Positions 1-6,426 of a stretch of 6,508 nucleotides of DNA are shown here, in pieces. Origin of the DNA: Natronohydrobacter sp. (GTDB lineage: Bacteria > Pseudomonadota > Alphaproteobacteria > Rhodobacterales > Rhodobacteraceae). A program made the position numbers and the translations under genes. Where the stretch lies: NCBI GenBank assembly GCA_007116445.1, contig SKIM01000326.1, positions 1 to 6,508 of the forward strand. The letters are read 5' to 3'. The stretch's first letter is position 1; every line of letters begins with the position of its first letter. A model generated the notes under the pieces. That model made no database searches. It saw only the letters and a program-made list of their open reading frames with translations, and was not told where the DNA came from.

Positions 1-773
1 CGCACCCCGCCTGCAATTGCTGCCAGCGCAGTTTCGGTCTTGGGGATCATGCCGCCTGCGATGACCCCGGCTTCGGTCAGTTCGCGGACATGTGCGGGCG
101 TGAGCTGCGTCACGACCTCGCCCTCGGCATTCTTGACGCCCGAGACATCGGTGAGCAGCAACAACCGGTCAGCTTTCAGCGCGCCCGCGATGGCGCCCGC
201 CGCGGTGTCGCCGTTGATGTTATAGGTCTCGCCGGTCCGGCCCATGCCCAAGGGCGCAATCACCGGGATGAAACCGCCTGTAAACAGATGGTGCAGCAGG
301 TCGGTATTCACCTCGACCGGGCGGCCCACGAGGCCCAGTTCGGGGTCATCGGCCTCGCAGGTGACCATGCCGCCATCCTTGCCCGACAGCCCCACGGCGC
401 GCCCGCCCTCGTCCTGAATGGCCTGCACGATGCGCTTGTTGACGGCGCCCGAGAGCACCATCTCGACGACTTCCATGGTCGCGGCATCGGTCACCCGCTT
501 GCCGCGCACGAAGTCGGACTGGATCGCCAGCTTGCCCAGCATTTCGTTGATCATCGGACCGCCGCCATGCACGATCACCGGGTTCACGCCGACTTGCCGC
601 ATCAAGACCACATCGCGCGCGAAACTCGCCATTTCTTCGGCATCGCCCATCGCGTGCCCGCCGAATTTGATCACGACAACCGCGCCTGCATAGCGCTGCA
701 GATAGGGGAGCGCCTCGGACAGGGTCCGGGCAGTGGCAAACCAGTCTTGGCTCATGGGCTTTTGCTTCTTCAT
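1..773 (-). CDS. argB: Acetylglutamate kinase ArgB (3' end outside window)
   Basis: This cytoplasmic amino-acid kinase phosphorylates N-acetyl-L-glutamate with ATP, the second step of arginine biosynthesis. The visible 257 residues carry the family signatures in order: KFGGHAMG (about 36-43, phosphate-binding glycine-rich loop), HGGGP (69-73, substrate loop), GLSGKDGG (128-135), NINGDTAAGA (185-194) and LLTDVSGV (206-213). The family usually has about 285-300 residues, so roughly 30-40 C-terminal residues lie beyond the left edge. The chosen ATG at 773 overlaps the engB stop by one base (TGATG), which favours coupled translation. A second in-frame ATG at 755 (protein MSQDWF...) removes six residues and is a real alternative, because neither start has a strong ribosome-binding site. 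Nothing in the visible part is damaged. Family assignment is very secure; the exact start is less so. Confidence 0.96.
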   Translation of the reverse strand, partial: MKKQKPMSQDWFATARTLSEALPYLQRYAGAVVVIKFGGHAMGDAEEMASFARDVVLMRQVGVNPVIVHGGGPMINEMLGKLAIQSDFVRGKRVTDAATMEVVEMVLSGAVNKRIVQAIQDEGGRAVGLSGKDGGMVTCEADDPELGLVGRPVEVNTDLLHHLFTGGFIPVIAPLGMGRTGETYNINGDTAAGAIAGALKADRLLLLTDVSGVKNAEGEVVTQLTPAHVRELTEAGVIAGGMIPKTETALAAIAGGV

Positions 774-1423
774 CAGGTGAGCCCCGCGATGATGGCGCGG
801 AGCGTGGGAATGCCGAGACCCTTCTCGGACGAGGTCACGACCAGTTCGGGATAGGCCGCCGGGTGTTTTGCCAGCGCGGCGCGCACCTGCGCCAGCGTCT
901 TGTCCTGATCGGCGCTGCTCAGCTTGTCGGCCTTGGTCAGCACCACCTGAAAGGTCACGGCGGATTTGTTCAGAAGCTTCATGATCTCGGCATCGACATC
1001 CTTGACGCCATGACGCATGTCGATCAGCAGAAAAGCCCGACGCAGCGTCGCACGCCCCGAGAGATAGGCTTTCAGCAGTCGCTGCCATTTCTCGACCACG
1101 GGCAGGGGCGCTTTCGCAAAGCCGTAGCCTGGCAGATCGACCAGATAATGGCTGTCGCTAATCGTGAAATAGTTGATTTCCTGCGTCCGGCCGGGCGTGT
1201 TCGAGGTCCGCGCAATCGCCCGACGCCCGGTCAGCGCATTGATCAGGCTCGATTTGCCAACATTCGAGCGGCCCGCGAAACAGACCTCCAGCCGGTCGGC
1301 AGGTGGCAGGCCGTCCATGGCCACGACACCTTTGAGGAATTCGACCTCGCCTGTCAGAAGCTTGCGGCCCGCTTCCGTGGCGAAAGTATCGGGCTCATCA
1401 GCCAGGGGGAAGGGAAGGGTCAC
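773..1423 (-). CDS. engB: Ribosome-assembly GTPase EngB (YihA/YsxC family)
   Basis: This is a TrmE-Era-EngA-EngB superfamily GTPase; family members act in late assembly of the large ribosomal subunit and are usually essential. The 216-residue protein matches the family length (about 195-220). Visible GTPase motifs are G1 GRSNVGKSS (51-59), the G2 region with NTPGRT (75-80), G3 DLPGYG (96-101), G4 TKAD (163-166) and a G5-like SSEKG (198-202). I chose a GTG start at 1423. It overlaps the upstream acetyltransferase stop as GTGA and has a strong GAGGAG ribosome-binding site six bases upstream. The reading frame stays open to 1507, but that extension lies inside the acetyltransferase gene and lacks family resemblance. 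The stop overlaps argB by one base. Pairing with argB has no obvious biochemical logic and probably reflects operon packing. Confidence 0.96.
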   Translation of the reverse strand: MTLPFPLADEPDTFATEAGRKLLTGEVEFLKGVVAMDGLPPADRLEVCFAGRSNVGKSSLINALTGRRAIARTSNTPGRTQEINYFTISDSHYLVDLPGYGFAKAPLPVVEKWQRLLKAYLSGRATLRRAFLLIDMRHGVKDVDAEIMKLLNKSAVTFQVVLTKADKLSSADQDKTLAQVRAALAKHPAAYPELVVTSSEKGLGIPTLRAIIAGLT

Positions 1424-2064
1424 GCAGCTCTCCTCAAGTGTTCCAGATCGCGGCCCCGAATGGCATCGAGATTGCGGGTGATCTGCTCGACCGGCCAGTC
1501 CCACCACGCAATGTCAAGCAGGGATGCGATGGTTGGATCGTCAAACCGGCGGCGGATCTCGCGCGCGGGATTGCCCGCCACGATAGCATAGGGGGCCACA
1601 TCGCGGGTCACGACGGCCTTTGCCGCGATGATCGCACCGGCCCCGATGGTCACACCGGGCATGATCCAGGCCTCCGTGCCGACCCAGACATCTGCGCCGA
1701 TCACAGTGTCGCCGCGATTTTCGGCCGCCCATGTCGTGGGGTCAAAACCCTCTTTCCAGCCCGCGCCGAAGATGTTGAACGGATAGGTTGAAAATCCCGA
1801 CATCGCGTGATTGGCCCCGTTCATCACGATCCGGCATCCCGTCGCAAAGGCGCAGAATGGCCCGATCACCAGCCGGTCGCCGACGAAATCGAAATGATGC
1901 AGCACATTGCGGTTGAAAAATTCGGTCGCGTGTTCGGGGTCGTCATAGTAGCTGTAGGGGCCGACCGTCACATTCTCGCGCCCGGCAGCTTGTGGACGCA
2001 GCGCTGCGATGCGCGGGAAACCCGGCATCGGGTGCAGCGTGTCCGGGTCGGGGCCTGTGGTCAT
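1420..2064 (-). CDS. Vat/CatB-like xenobiotic O-acetyltransferase (left-handed beta-helix)
   Basis: This 214-residue protein resembles the hexapeptide-repeat acetyltransferases that include streptogramin A acetyltransferases (Vat) and CatB chloramphenicol acetyltransferases, which are soluble acetyl-CoA-dependent trimers. Visible hallmarks are VTVGPYSYYDD (32-42), the active-site stretch MNGANHAMSG (81-90) with the expected catalytic histidine at 86, STYPFNIFG (92-100), and hexapeptide turns from DVWVG (125-129) through MPGVTIGAGAIIAAKAVV (135-152), ending in AGNPAREI (163-170). The later LLDIAWWDWP segment also fits the Vat subgroup. The ATG at 2064 overlaps the MOSC gene stop (ATGA) and has GGAG eight bases upstream. 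An in-frame extension to 2298 is overlap with the MOSC gene and is rejected. The natural substrate is unknown; homology to resistance enzymes does not prove antibiotic modification. Base composition looks like that of its neighbours. Confidence 0.9.
   Translation of the reverse strand: MTTGPDPDTLHPMPGFPRIAALRPQAAGRENVTVGPYSYYDDPEHATEFFNRNVLHHFDFVGDRLVIGPFCAFATGCRIVMNGANHAMSGFSTYPFNIFGAGWKEGFDPTTWAAENRGDTVIGADVWVGTEAWIMPGVTIGAGAIIAAKAVVTRDVAPYAIVAGNPAREIRRRFDDPTIASLLDIAWWDWPVEQITRNLDAIRGRDLEHLRRAA
1430..1435 (-). promoter_or_regulatory. Ribosome-binding site deciding the engB GTG start
   Basis: On the minus strand GAGGAG lies six bases before the GTG at 1423, inside the last codons of the acetyltransferase gene. 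No ATG is available near the conserved N-terminus, so this site is the main reason for calling a GTG start. Confidence 0.75.
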
Positions 2065-2810
2065 GTGGCAAGCTCCGCGCTGTCGTCCACACAAACTGGA
2101 CCGCCCGTGATCACCCGCGCATAGACGCCGAAATTCGTGTGGCCATAGCCTTCTTCCAGCGCGTCGAGCGTGTTGACATCGATCCGCCCGGTTGCGCAAT
2201 CCACCATCGTCGCGCGGCAGCGGCCGATGGGCTCGACGATCTCGAACCGTGCTGCGCCGATGGTGATCTCGCGCCCGATCAGGTCGAATTCCTCCCATGG
2301 GGCGAGCCCGTCGAGCCAGAAATTGCCGCGCCAGCGGTCCAGTCCCAGATCAAGGCCGAGGCGCTGGCCGAGCGCCCGGTTCGAGGCAAGGTTCAGGAAC
2401 GACACGCTCTCGAAATCCGTATCGGTCATGCCGCGCCCGGCGGTCACGATCCGCGCAGGCTGCGCGCGTCCGCTCGCCATCAGGGGCGCGATCCAAGTCA
2501 GGAAATCAGCCTGCCCCTGCGCTGTGTCGGGGGCGAAAGTCAGGGCAGGGCGGTCGGGATGCGTCAGGGTGATCACCCCTGCACCTTCGTCAAATTTCGC
2601 ATCGATGGCTTGCAGCGCGGGCGTCTTGGCCCCGCGCGTGAAATTCATGCAGGCATTCCAGCCGGGCATCAGCATCGCGGTTTCATGCGCGACGGCCCAA
2701 TGGCGATCATAGGGCAGGCAGCGACCGGCTTCCAGCGTGACACGGGCCAAAGCCTCGCGCCCATGCGCCTTGATGGGATGGCGGAAGATATGCGCCAGCC
2801 GCCACCCCAT
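2061..2810 (-). CDS. MOSC-domain protein (putative molybdenum-cofactor-binding sulfurtransferase/reductase family)
   Basis: The 249-residue protein has the two-part layout of MOSC proteins such as YcbX and mARC. The N-terminal beta-barrel begins with IFRHPIKAHGREAL (8-21) and PYDRHWAVAHE (33-43), matching the usual 'YPIKS...G...YDR.W' pattern. The C-terminal MOSC core includes SFLNLASNRAL and EIVEPIGRCRATMVD. Cys198 in GRC matches the conserved MOSC cysteine expected to bind the molybdenum cofactor or carry sulfur. It is followed by TGRID and an HTNFGVYARVITGG segment typical of the domain end. The ATG at 2810 is four bases after the yidC stop and has only a weak purine-rich site, so translation probably depends on coupling to yidC. 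The substrate cannot be deduced. No signal peptide is seen, so a cytoplasmic location is likely. Confidence 0.87.
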   Translation of the reverse strand: MGWRLAHIFRHPIKAHGREALARVTLEAGRCLPYDRHWAVAHETAMLMPGWNACMNFTRGAKTPALQAIDAKFDEGAGVITLTHPDRPALTFAPDTAQGQADFLTWIAPLMASGRAQPARIVTAGRGMTDTDFESVSFLNLASNRALGQRLGLDLGLDRWRGNFWLDGLAPWEEFDLIGREITIGAARFEIVEPIGRCRATMVDCATGRIDVNTLDALEEGYGHTNFGVYARVITGGPVCVDDSAELAT

Positions 2811-2814
2811 CTGC

Positions 2815-4587
2815 TCAGGTCTTCTTCTTTTTCTTGACGCCGATATTGCCCAGCAGATCGGGACGCGCGCCATTCATCGCCATGATCGTGTATTGCTGCG
2901 TGAAGGTGATCACGTTGTTCGCGATCCAGTAGAGCACCAGACCCGAGGCAAACCAGCCAAGCATGAACATGAAGATCCACGGCATCCAGGTCATGACGGC
3001 TTGCTGGATCGGCTCAGTGGGTGTCGGGTTCAGCTTCATCTGCAGCCACATCGATACGCCAAGGCAGATCGGCAGAATGCCAATGAAGATCAGCGACAGG
3101 ATGCTGTCAGGCGCAGGTGCGGCCCAGGGCAGAAGCCCAAAGAGGTTCATGATCGAGGTCGGATCGGGCGCCGACAGGTCATTGAACACCCCGAACCATG
3201 GCGCGTGGCGCAGATCGATCGTGACGAAGATCACCTTGTAGAGCGAGAAGAAGATCGGGATCTGCAGCAGGATCGGCAGACAGCCCGCTGCCGGGTTGAC
3301 CTTCTTCTCCTTGTAGAGCTTCATCATCTCCTGCTGGAGCTTCTGGCGATCATCGCCTGCGCGTTCCTTGATGGCCAGCATCTCGGGCTGCAGTTCTTTC
3401 ATCTTGGCCATAGAGACATAGCTCTTCCATGCGAGCGGCAGCAGCACGGCCTTGATCAAGAGCGTCAGCACGATGATCGACCAGCCCATGTTCCCGATCA
3501 CGCCTTCGATGAAATAGAGCGTTGCGAAAATGGGTTTCGTCAGGAAGAAGAACCAGCCCCAATCGATCGCATCGATGAAGCGTTCGATACCCAACTCGCG
3601 CTCATAAGCGCGCAGAACGGACCATTCCTTCGCGCCGGCAAAGAGCAGGGTTTCGACCTGATCGCTCTCGCCCGGCCCCACGACCAACGTCGGCAGATCG
3701 GCGCGGGCCTGGTACACATCGCGCGAAGGGACGTAGCGCTGCACGGCAGAAAAGCTCTGGCCCGGCATCGGAACCACGGCTGCCATCCAGTATTTGTCGG
3801 CAATCGCCAACCAGCCATTCGCGCCGACCTCGGTCACGCGGGCGTTGGTGTTCTCGCGCTCATGGATGCGGAAATCGCGGACATTGCGGTAGCTGTCTTC
3901 CGACAGACGCCCGTCGGCCACCTTGATGAAGCCTTCGTGGCTGATGAAGAAATTTTCTAGATCATCAGGCTCGCCATGGCGCGAGATCAACCCGTAAGGG
4001 GCCATGCGCGCAGTGGTATCGCCCGTATTTTCAACGCCCTGCGTGACCGTGACCATGAAATTGTCATCAATCACATAACGCTGGGTGAAGCGCAGGCCCA
4101 TCTCGTTGGTCCAGGCCAGTGTGATGGGCGATCCGACACTTAGCGCCGTGCCCTCGACAAGCTCCCAAGGCGTATTCGCACCGGGCACGTCGTCCCAGCC
4201 CATGTCACGCCCTGGCCGCCAGCCATAGAGCGCATAGAAGGCGTTATGCGTGCCTTCGGGGTTGAGCAGATGCACGATATCGGAATCAGGATCGACGGTT
4301 TCGCGATAATCGCGCAGGGCCAGATCATCGATCCGCCCACCGCGCAGATTGATCGAACCAGTCAGGCGGGGCGTGTCGATGCTGATGCGTGGCAGTTCTG
4401 CGTCGGTGCTGATCGCGTCGGCATCGGCCATGCTCTGGGCCTCGGCGCCTTCGGCCAGCGGCAGTTCCGAGACATCCTCGGCCTGTTGCGGGACAGGTTC
4501 AGGCGGGGGGAACAGATACATCCAGACCACGAGCACCATGAGGCTCAGCCCGAAGGCCATAAGCAGATTGCGGTTCTGTTCGTCCAT
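2815..4587 (-). CDS. yidC: Membrane protein insertase YidC (Oxa1 family)
   Basis: YidC inserts and folds inner-membrane proteins, alone or with the Sec translocon. The 590-residue protein has the Gram-negative layout. An N-terminal membrane anchor (about 8-26, NLLMAFGLSLMVLVVW) is followed by a large periplasmic beta-domain (about 30-340). The conserved insertase core runs from about 343, with TKPIFATLYFIEGVIGNMG, SYVSMAKMKELQPEM, KEKKVNPAAGCLP and SGLVLYWIANN, giving five further hydrophobic segments. Lys379 sits where E. coli YidC has its positively charged groove arginine (R366). The C-terminus ends in a run of lysines, a likely cytosolic ribosome-binding tail. The ATG at 4587 gives the usual MDEQNRN start; a TTG at 4608 is possible but less likely. 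A 97-base gap separates it from ttcA, and the MOSC gene follows after four bases. yidD upstream fits its role. Confidence 0.97.
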   Translation of the reverse strand: MDEQNRNLLMAFGLSLMVLVVWMYLFPPPEPVPQQAEDVSELPLAEGAEAQSMADADAISTDAELPRISIDTPRLTGSINLRGGRIDDLALRDYRETVDPDSDIVHLLNPEGTHNAFYALYGWRPGRDMGWDDVPGANTPWELVEGTALSVGSPITLAWTNEMGLRFTQRYVIDDNFMVTVTQGVENTGDTTARMAPYGLISRHGEPDDLENFFISHEGFIKVADGRLSEDSYRNVRDFRIHERENTNARVTEVGANGWLAIADKYWMAAVVPMPGQSFSAVQRYVPSRDVYQARADLPTLVVGPGESDQVETLLFAGAKEWSVLRAYERELGIERFIDAIDWGWFFFLTKPIFATLYFIEGVIGNMGWSIIVLTLLIKAVLLPLAWKSYVSMAKMKELQPEMLAIKERAGDDRQKLQQEMMKLYKEKKVNPAAGCLPILLQIPIFFSLYKVIFVTIDLRHAPWFGVFNDLSAPDPTSIMNLFGLLPWAAPAPDSILSLIFIGILPICLGVSMWLQMKLNPTPTEPIQQAVMTWMPWIFMFMLGWFASGLVLYWIANNVITFTQQYTIMAMNGARPDLLGNIGVKKKKKT

Positions 4588-4623
4588 CGTAAGGCCGTTT
4601 CCTGTCAATCAAGGGTAGGGGCG

Positions 4624-4652
4624 GTTCAACTAAAGCCCCGCACAAAGGTCAA
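4624..4652 (-). promoter_or_regulatory. Possible promoter for yidC and downstream genes
   Basis: On the minus strand TTGACC (4652-4647) is followed, 17 bases later, by TTGAAC (4629-4624). The -35 element is good (five of six) and the -10 weak (three of six), a pattern common in high-G+C alphaproteobacteria. It lies in the only sizeable gap of the gene cluster (4588-4684). A short five-base inverted repeat (4618-4622 with 4635-4639) overlaps it and has no T-run, so it is not called a terminator. This is a pattern match only. Confidence 0.35.
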
Positions 4653-4684
4653 GGGGTTTTCCCGGAATTGGCGCGCGCGAGTGG

Positions 4685-5551
4685 TCACAAGGCGCTCAAA
4701 TCCGGCGCGACCGTTGGGTTTTCCTGTTGGCCGTCGCGCGCAAGCGCCAGAAAATCGAAGAGTGCTGGGTCGGGCATATGGGACGGACGCACATTCATCA
4801 GCGCGCGGAACATCACATTGCGCCGTCCGGGGCTGCGCTTTTCCCACTCGTTCAGCAGCGCCTTCACCTGCATGCGCTGGAGCCCGTCCTGAGAGCCGCA
4901 GAGATCGCAGGGGATGATCGGGAAATTCATTGCGCGGGCGAACCGTTCGCAATCCTCTTCAGCGACGAAAGCCAGCGGGCGGTAGACGAACAGATCGCCG
5001 TCTTCATTCACCAGCTTCGGCGGCATCGTTGCCAGCCGCCCGCCGTGAAAGAGGTTCATGAAAAACGTCTCCAGAAGATCGTCGCGGTGATGGCCGAGCA
5101 CGACAGCGCTGCAGCCTTCCTCGCGCGCGATCCTGTAGAGGTTCCCGCGCCGCAGACGCGAACAGAGCGCGCAATAGGTCCGCCCCTGCGGCACCTTGTC
5201 CATGACGATGGAATAAGTGTCCTGATATTCGATCCGATGCGCAACCTGCATCCGCGTCAGAAATTCGGGCAGAACGGTCGCGGGAAAGCCCGGCTGGCCC
5301 TGATCGAGATTGCAGGCCAGCAGCTCGACCGGCAACAGCCCGCGCCATTGCAGTTCGATCAGGGCTGCGAGCAGGGTGTAGCTGTCCTTGCCGCCCGACA
5401 GACAGACCAGCCAGCGCGCGCCGGGCTCTACCATGCCATATTGGTCGATCACCGCGCGGGTTTCGCGGATGATGCGCTTTCGGAGCTTGCGAAATTCGGT
5501 CGTGTCAGGCGCACCTTGCAGGATCAGTGGCAGGTCAGTGTCATCGAGCAT
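4685..5551 (-). CDS. ttcA: tRNA 2-thiocytidine(32) synthetase TtcA
   Basis: TtcA is a PP-loop ATPase with an iron-sulfur cluster that converts cytidine 32 to 2-thiocytidine in the anticodon loop of a subset of tRNAs. The 288-residue protein shows the PP-loop SGGKDS (52-57) and the cysteine pair YCALC (Cys127, Cys130) that with a later cysteine in PCDLCGSQ (214-221) holds the cluster. It also has the diagnostic GHHRDDLLETFFMNLFHGG (153-171) followed by PPKL. Its length is close to the usual 290-310. The ATG at 5551 was chosen for its CAGAGG site nine bases upstream; in-frame ATGs at 5569 and 5572 are possible, and the frame opens further upstream inside yidD without family resemblance. The start overlaps yidD by 11 bases, implying coupling. 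Cytosolic; its likely neighbours in function are the RNA-related genes rnpA and rpmH. Confidence 0.95.
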   Translation of the reverse strand: MLDDTDLPLILQGAPDTTEFRKLRKRIIRETRAVIDQYGMVEPGARWLVCLSGGKDSYTLLAALIELQWRGLLPVELLACNLDQGQPGFPATVLPEFLTRMQVAHRIEYQDTYSIVMDKVPQGRTYCALCSRLRRGNLYRIAREEGCSAVVLGHHRDDLLETFFMNLFHGGRLATMPPKLVNEDGDLFVYRPLAFVAEEDCERFARAMNFPIIPCDLCGSQDGLQRMQVKALLNEWEKRSPGRRNVMFRALMNVRPSHMPDPALFDFLALARDGQQENPTVAPDLSAL

Positions 5552-5804
5552 CTTGCTTGGCCTCTGCATCATGTCTGGGGTCTGCGCCGGGAACCGGATC
5601 ATAGCCGGACTGGCCCCAAGGGTGACACCGCCCGATGCGCCGCGCGGCCAACCAAGTGCCACGCCATGCGCCGTGACGTTGCAAGGCTTCCATCGCATAG
5701 GCTGAACAAGTCGGCTGATAGCGACAGTTATGCCCCACCCACGGGCTGAAGACGATGCGGTAGGCGCGAATCGGCAGCGAGATGATCCATGCAGCCGGGC
5801 TCAT
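5541..5804 (-). CDS. yidD: Membrane protein insertion efficiency factor YidD
   Basis: YidD is a small inner-membrane-associated protein that in E. coli helps YidC-dependent insertion of membrane proteins. The 87-residue protein contains the whole family signature: an amphipathic start (IISLPIRAYRIVFSP, 7-21), CRYQPTCSAYAMEAL (27-41) with Cys27 and Cys33, HGAWRG (44-49), and RRIGRCHPWGQSGYDPVP (55-72) with Cys60. About 15 charged residues follow the usual DPVP end, slightly longer than the shortest members. The ATG at 5804 overlaps the rnpA stop as ATGA and has GGAG six bases upstream. The gene order rpmH, rnpA, yidD, (ttcA), yidC is the widely conserved bacterial arrangement, here with ttcA inserted between the two insertion factors. 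Identification is firm. Confidence 0.95.
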   Translation of the reverse strand: MSPAAWIISLPIRAYRIVFSPWVGHNCRYQPTCSAYAMEALQRHGAWRGTWLAARRIGRCHPWGQSGYDPVPGADPRHDAEAKQDAR

Positions 5805-6223
5805 TCGGCGCTCCCATGCAGCTTGCGCAAGGCGCGCTCCAGATCCGCGCACATCGCCGCGAAGTCACGACTGACTGTCGCGCCGGGTCGCCCGATCAGC
5901 ACATAATCCCAACCTGCGCGCGCAGATCCCGGCAGCACCTCGCGCGCGATGGCGCGCAGCCGTCGTTTGGCGCGGTTGCGTATGACGGCATTGCCGAGCT
6001 TCTTGGAGCATGTGTAGCCGATCCGCGCGCCCTGCGCGTCTTCGTCGACGCCTCGTGCCCGTGCCTGCAACAGAAAAGCAGGGCAGGGCGCCCGCCGGGC
6101 GCGGGCCGCGCGCAGGAAGTCAGCGCGTTTGGTCAGGGTCGCAGGCATCACCCATGATGAAACCGCCGAAGCCTTTGTGGGGTCGGCTTGGGGCCTTGCC
6201 ACATCTGCTTCCGGCGGTGTCAT
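5801..6223 (-). CDS. rnpA: Ribonuclease P protein component RnpA
   Basis: RnpA is the basic protein subunit that binds the RNase P RNA and improves 5' maturation of precursor tRNAs. The 140-residue protein includes LTKRADFL (30-37) at the start of the conserved fold and the RNR signature in GYTCSKKLGNAVIRNRAKRRLR (69-90). The first 25 or so residues are a poorly conserved, alanine- and proline-containing extension. I chose the ATG at 6223 because GGAG lies six bases upstream. An in-frame ATG at 6148 would give 115 residues, nearer the typical family length, but has no visible ribosome-binding site. Related alphaproteobacterial proteins often show similar extensions. It lies 38 bases after rpmH, behind a hairpin, and overlaps yidD by four bases. 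The RNase P RNA gene is not in this window. Confidence 0.95.
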   Translation of the reverse strand: MTPPEADVARPQADPTKASAVSSWVMPATLTKRADFLRAARARRAPCPAFLLQARARGVDEDAQGARIGYTCSKKLGNAVIRNRAKRRLRAIAREVLPGSARAGWDYVLIGRPGATVSRDFAAMCADLERALRKLHGSAE

Positions 6224-6235
6224 CTTGCGCTCCAC

Positions 6236-6255
6236 TGGCCCGCTTGCGCAGGCCA
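6236..6255 (-). other. RNA hairpin with GCAA tetraloop between rpmH and rnpA
   Basis: The minus-strand RNA can form an eight-pair stem, including one U-G pair, closed by a GCAA loop of the stable GNRA class. It starts six bases after the rpmH stop and ends two bases before the GGAG ribosome-binding site of rnpA. No T-run follows, so it is not an ordinary intrinsic terminator. It could be a processing or mRNA-stability element; that role is inference. Confidence 0.55.
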
Positions 6256-6261
6256 TGTCAC

Positions 6262-6396
6262 TCAGGCCGACAAATTCTTGCGACCGATGCGGCGACGCGC
6301 GTTCAGAATCTTGCGACCGGCCTTGGTGGCCATGCGTGCCCGGAAACCGTGACGGCGCTTGCGGACCAGATTGCTGGGCTGATAGGTGCGTTTCAT
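6262..6396 (-). CDS. rpmH: Large ribosomal subunit protein bL34
   Basis: The 44-residue, strongly basic protein is the complete bL34, which sits in the 50S subunit and contacts 23S rRNA. It opens with MKRTYQPSNLVRKRRHGFR and continues through RMATKAGRKILNARRRIGRK, the canonical family sequence at the canonical length of 44-47. The ATG at 6396 has TAAGGA eight bases upstream. It is the first gene of the visible cluster, preceded by candidate promoter elements and followed by a hairpin before rnpA, the classical rpmH-rnpA pair. It is too short for routine gene-length cut-offs, but the assignment is unambiguous. Confidence 0.98.
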   Translation of the reverse strand: MKRTYQPSNLVRKRRHGFRARMATKAGRKILNARRRIGRKNLSA

Positions 6397-6404
6397 CGCT
6401 CCGT

Positions 6405-6410
6405 TCCTTA
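6405..6410 (-). promoter_or_regulatory. rpmH: rpmH ribosome-binding site
   Basis: TAAGGA on the minus strand is eight bases before the rpmH ATG. A second purine group, GGAG, lies only two bases before the ATG and is too close to be the main site. Confidence 0.7.
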
Positions 6411-6426
6411 TCCTCTGGCGAGGCGC

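Noticed and set aside
90..854. Open frame of 254 codons on the plus strand opposite argB
   Set aside because: Antisense shadow of argB; the His/Asp/Gln-rich composition is typical of reverse-frame reading of high-G+C genes.
2065..2298. N-terminal extension of the acetyltransferase frame
   Set aside because: It lies wholly within the MOSC gene in another frame, is arginine-rich without family similarity, and the ATG at 2064 has both GGAG and an ATGA overlap.
3451..3453. Lysine 379 instead of arginine at the YidC groove position
   Set aside because: A conservative change that keeps the positive charge; not a sign of lost function.
2737..3960. Open frame of 407 codons on the plus strand opposite yidC
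   Set aside because: It is antisense to an unmistakable yidC, is rich in His, Arg, Asp and Gln as expected from reversed high-G+C codons, and shows no recognisable domain or suitable ribosome-binding site.
4618..4639. Inverted repeat as a terminator after ttcA
   Set aside because: Stem of only five pairs with a 12-base loop and no following T-run on the minus strand.
4727..5749. Open frame of 340 codons on the plus strand opposite ttcA
   Set aside because: Antisense shadow of ttcA and the yidD end, with low-complexity composition and no family resemblance.
6408..6416. DnaA-box-like TTATCCTCT, considered because rpmH is often near dnaA or the origin
   Set aside because: Two mismatches to TTATCCACA, a single isolated copy, overlap with the rpmH ribosome-binding site, and no AT-rich unwinding region nearby.
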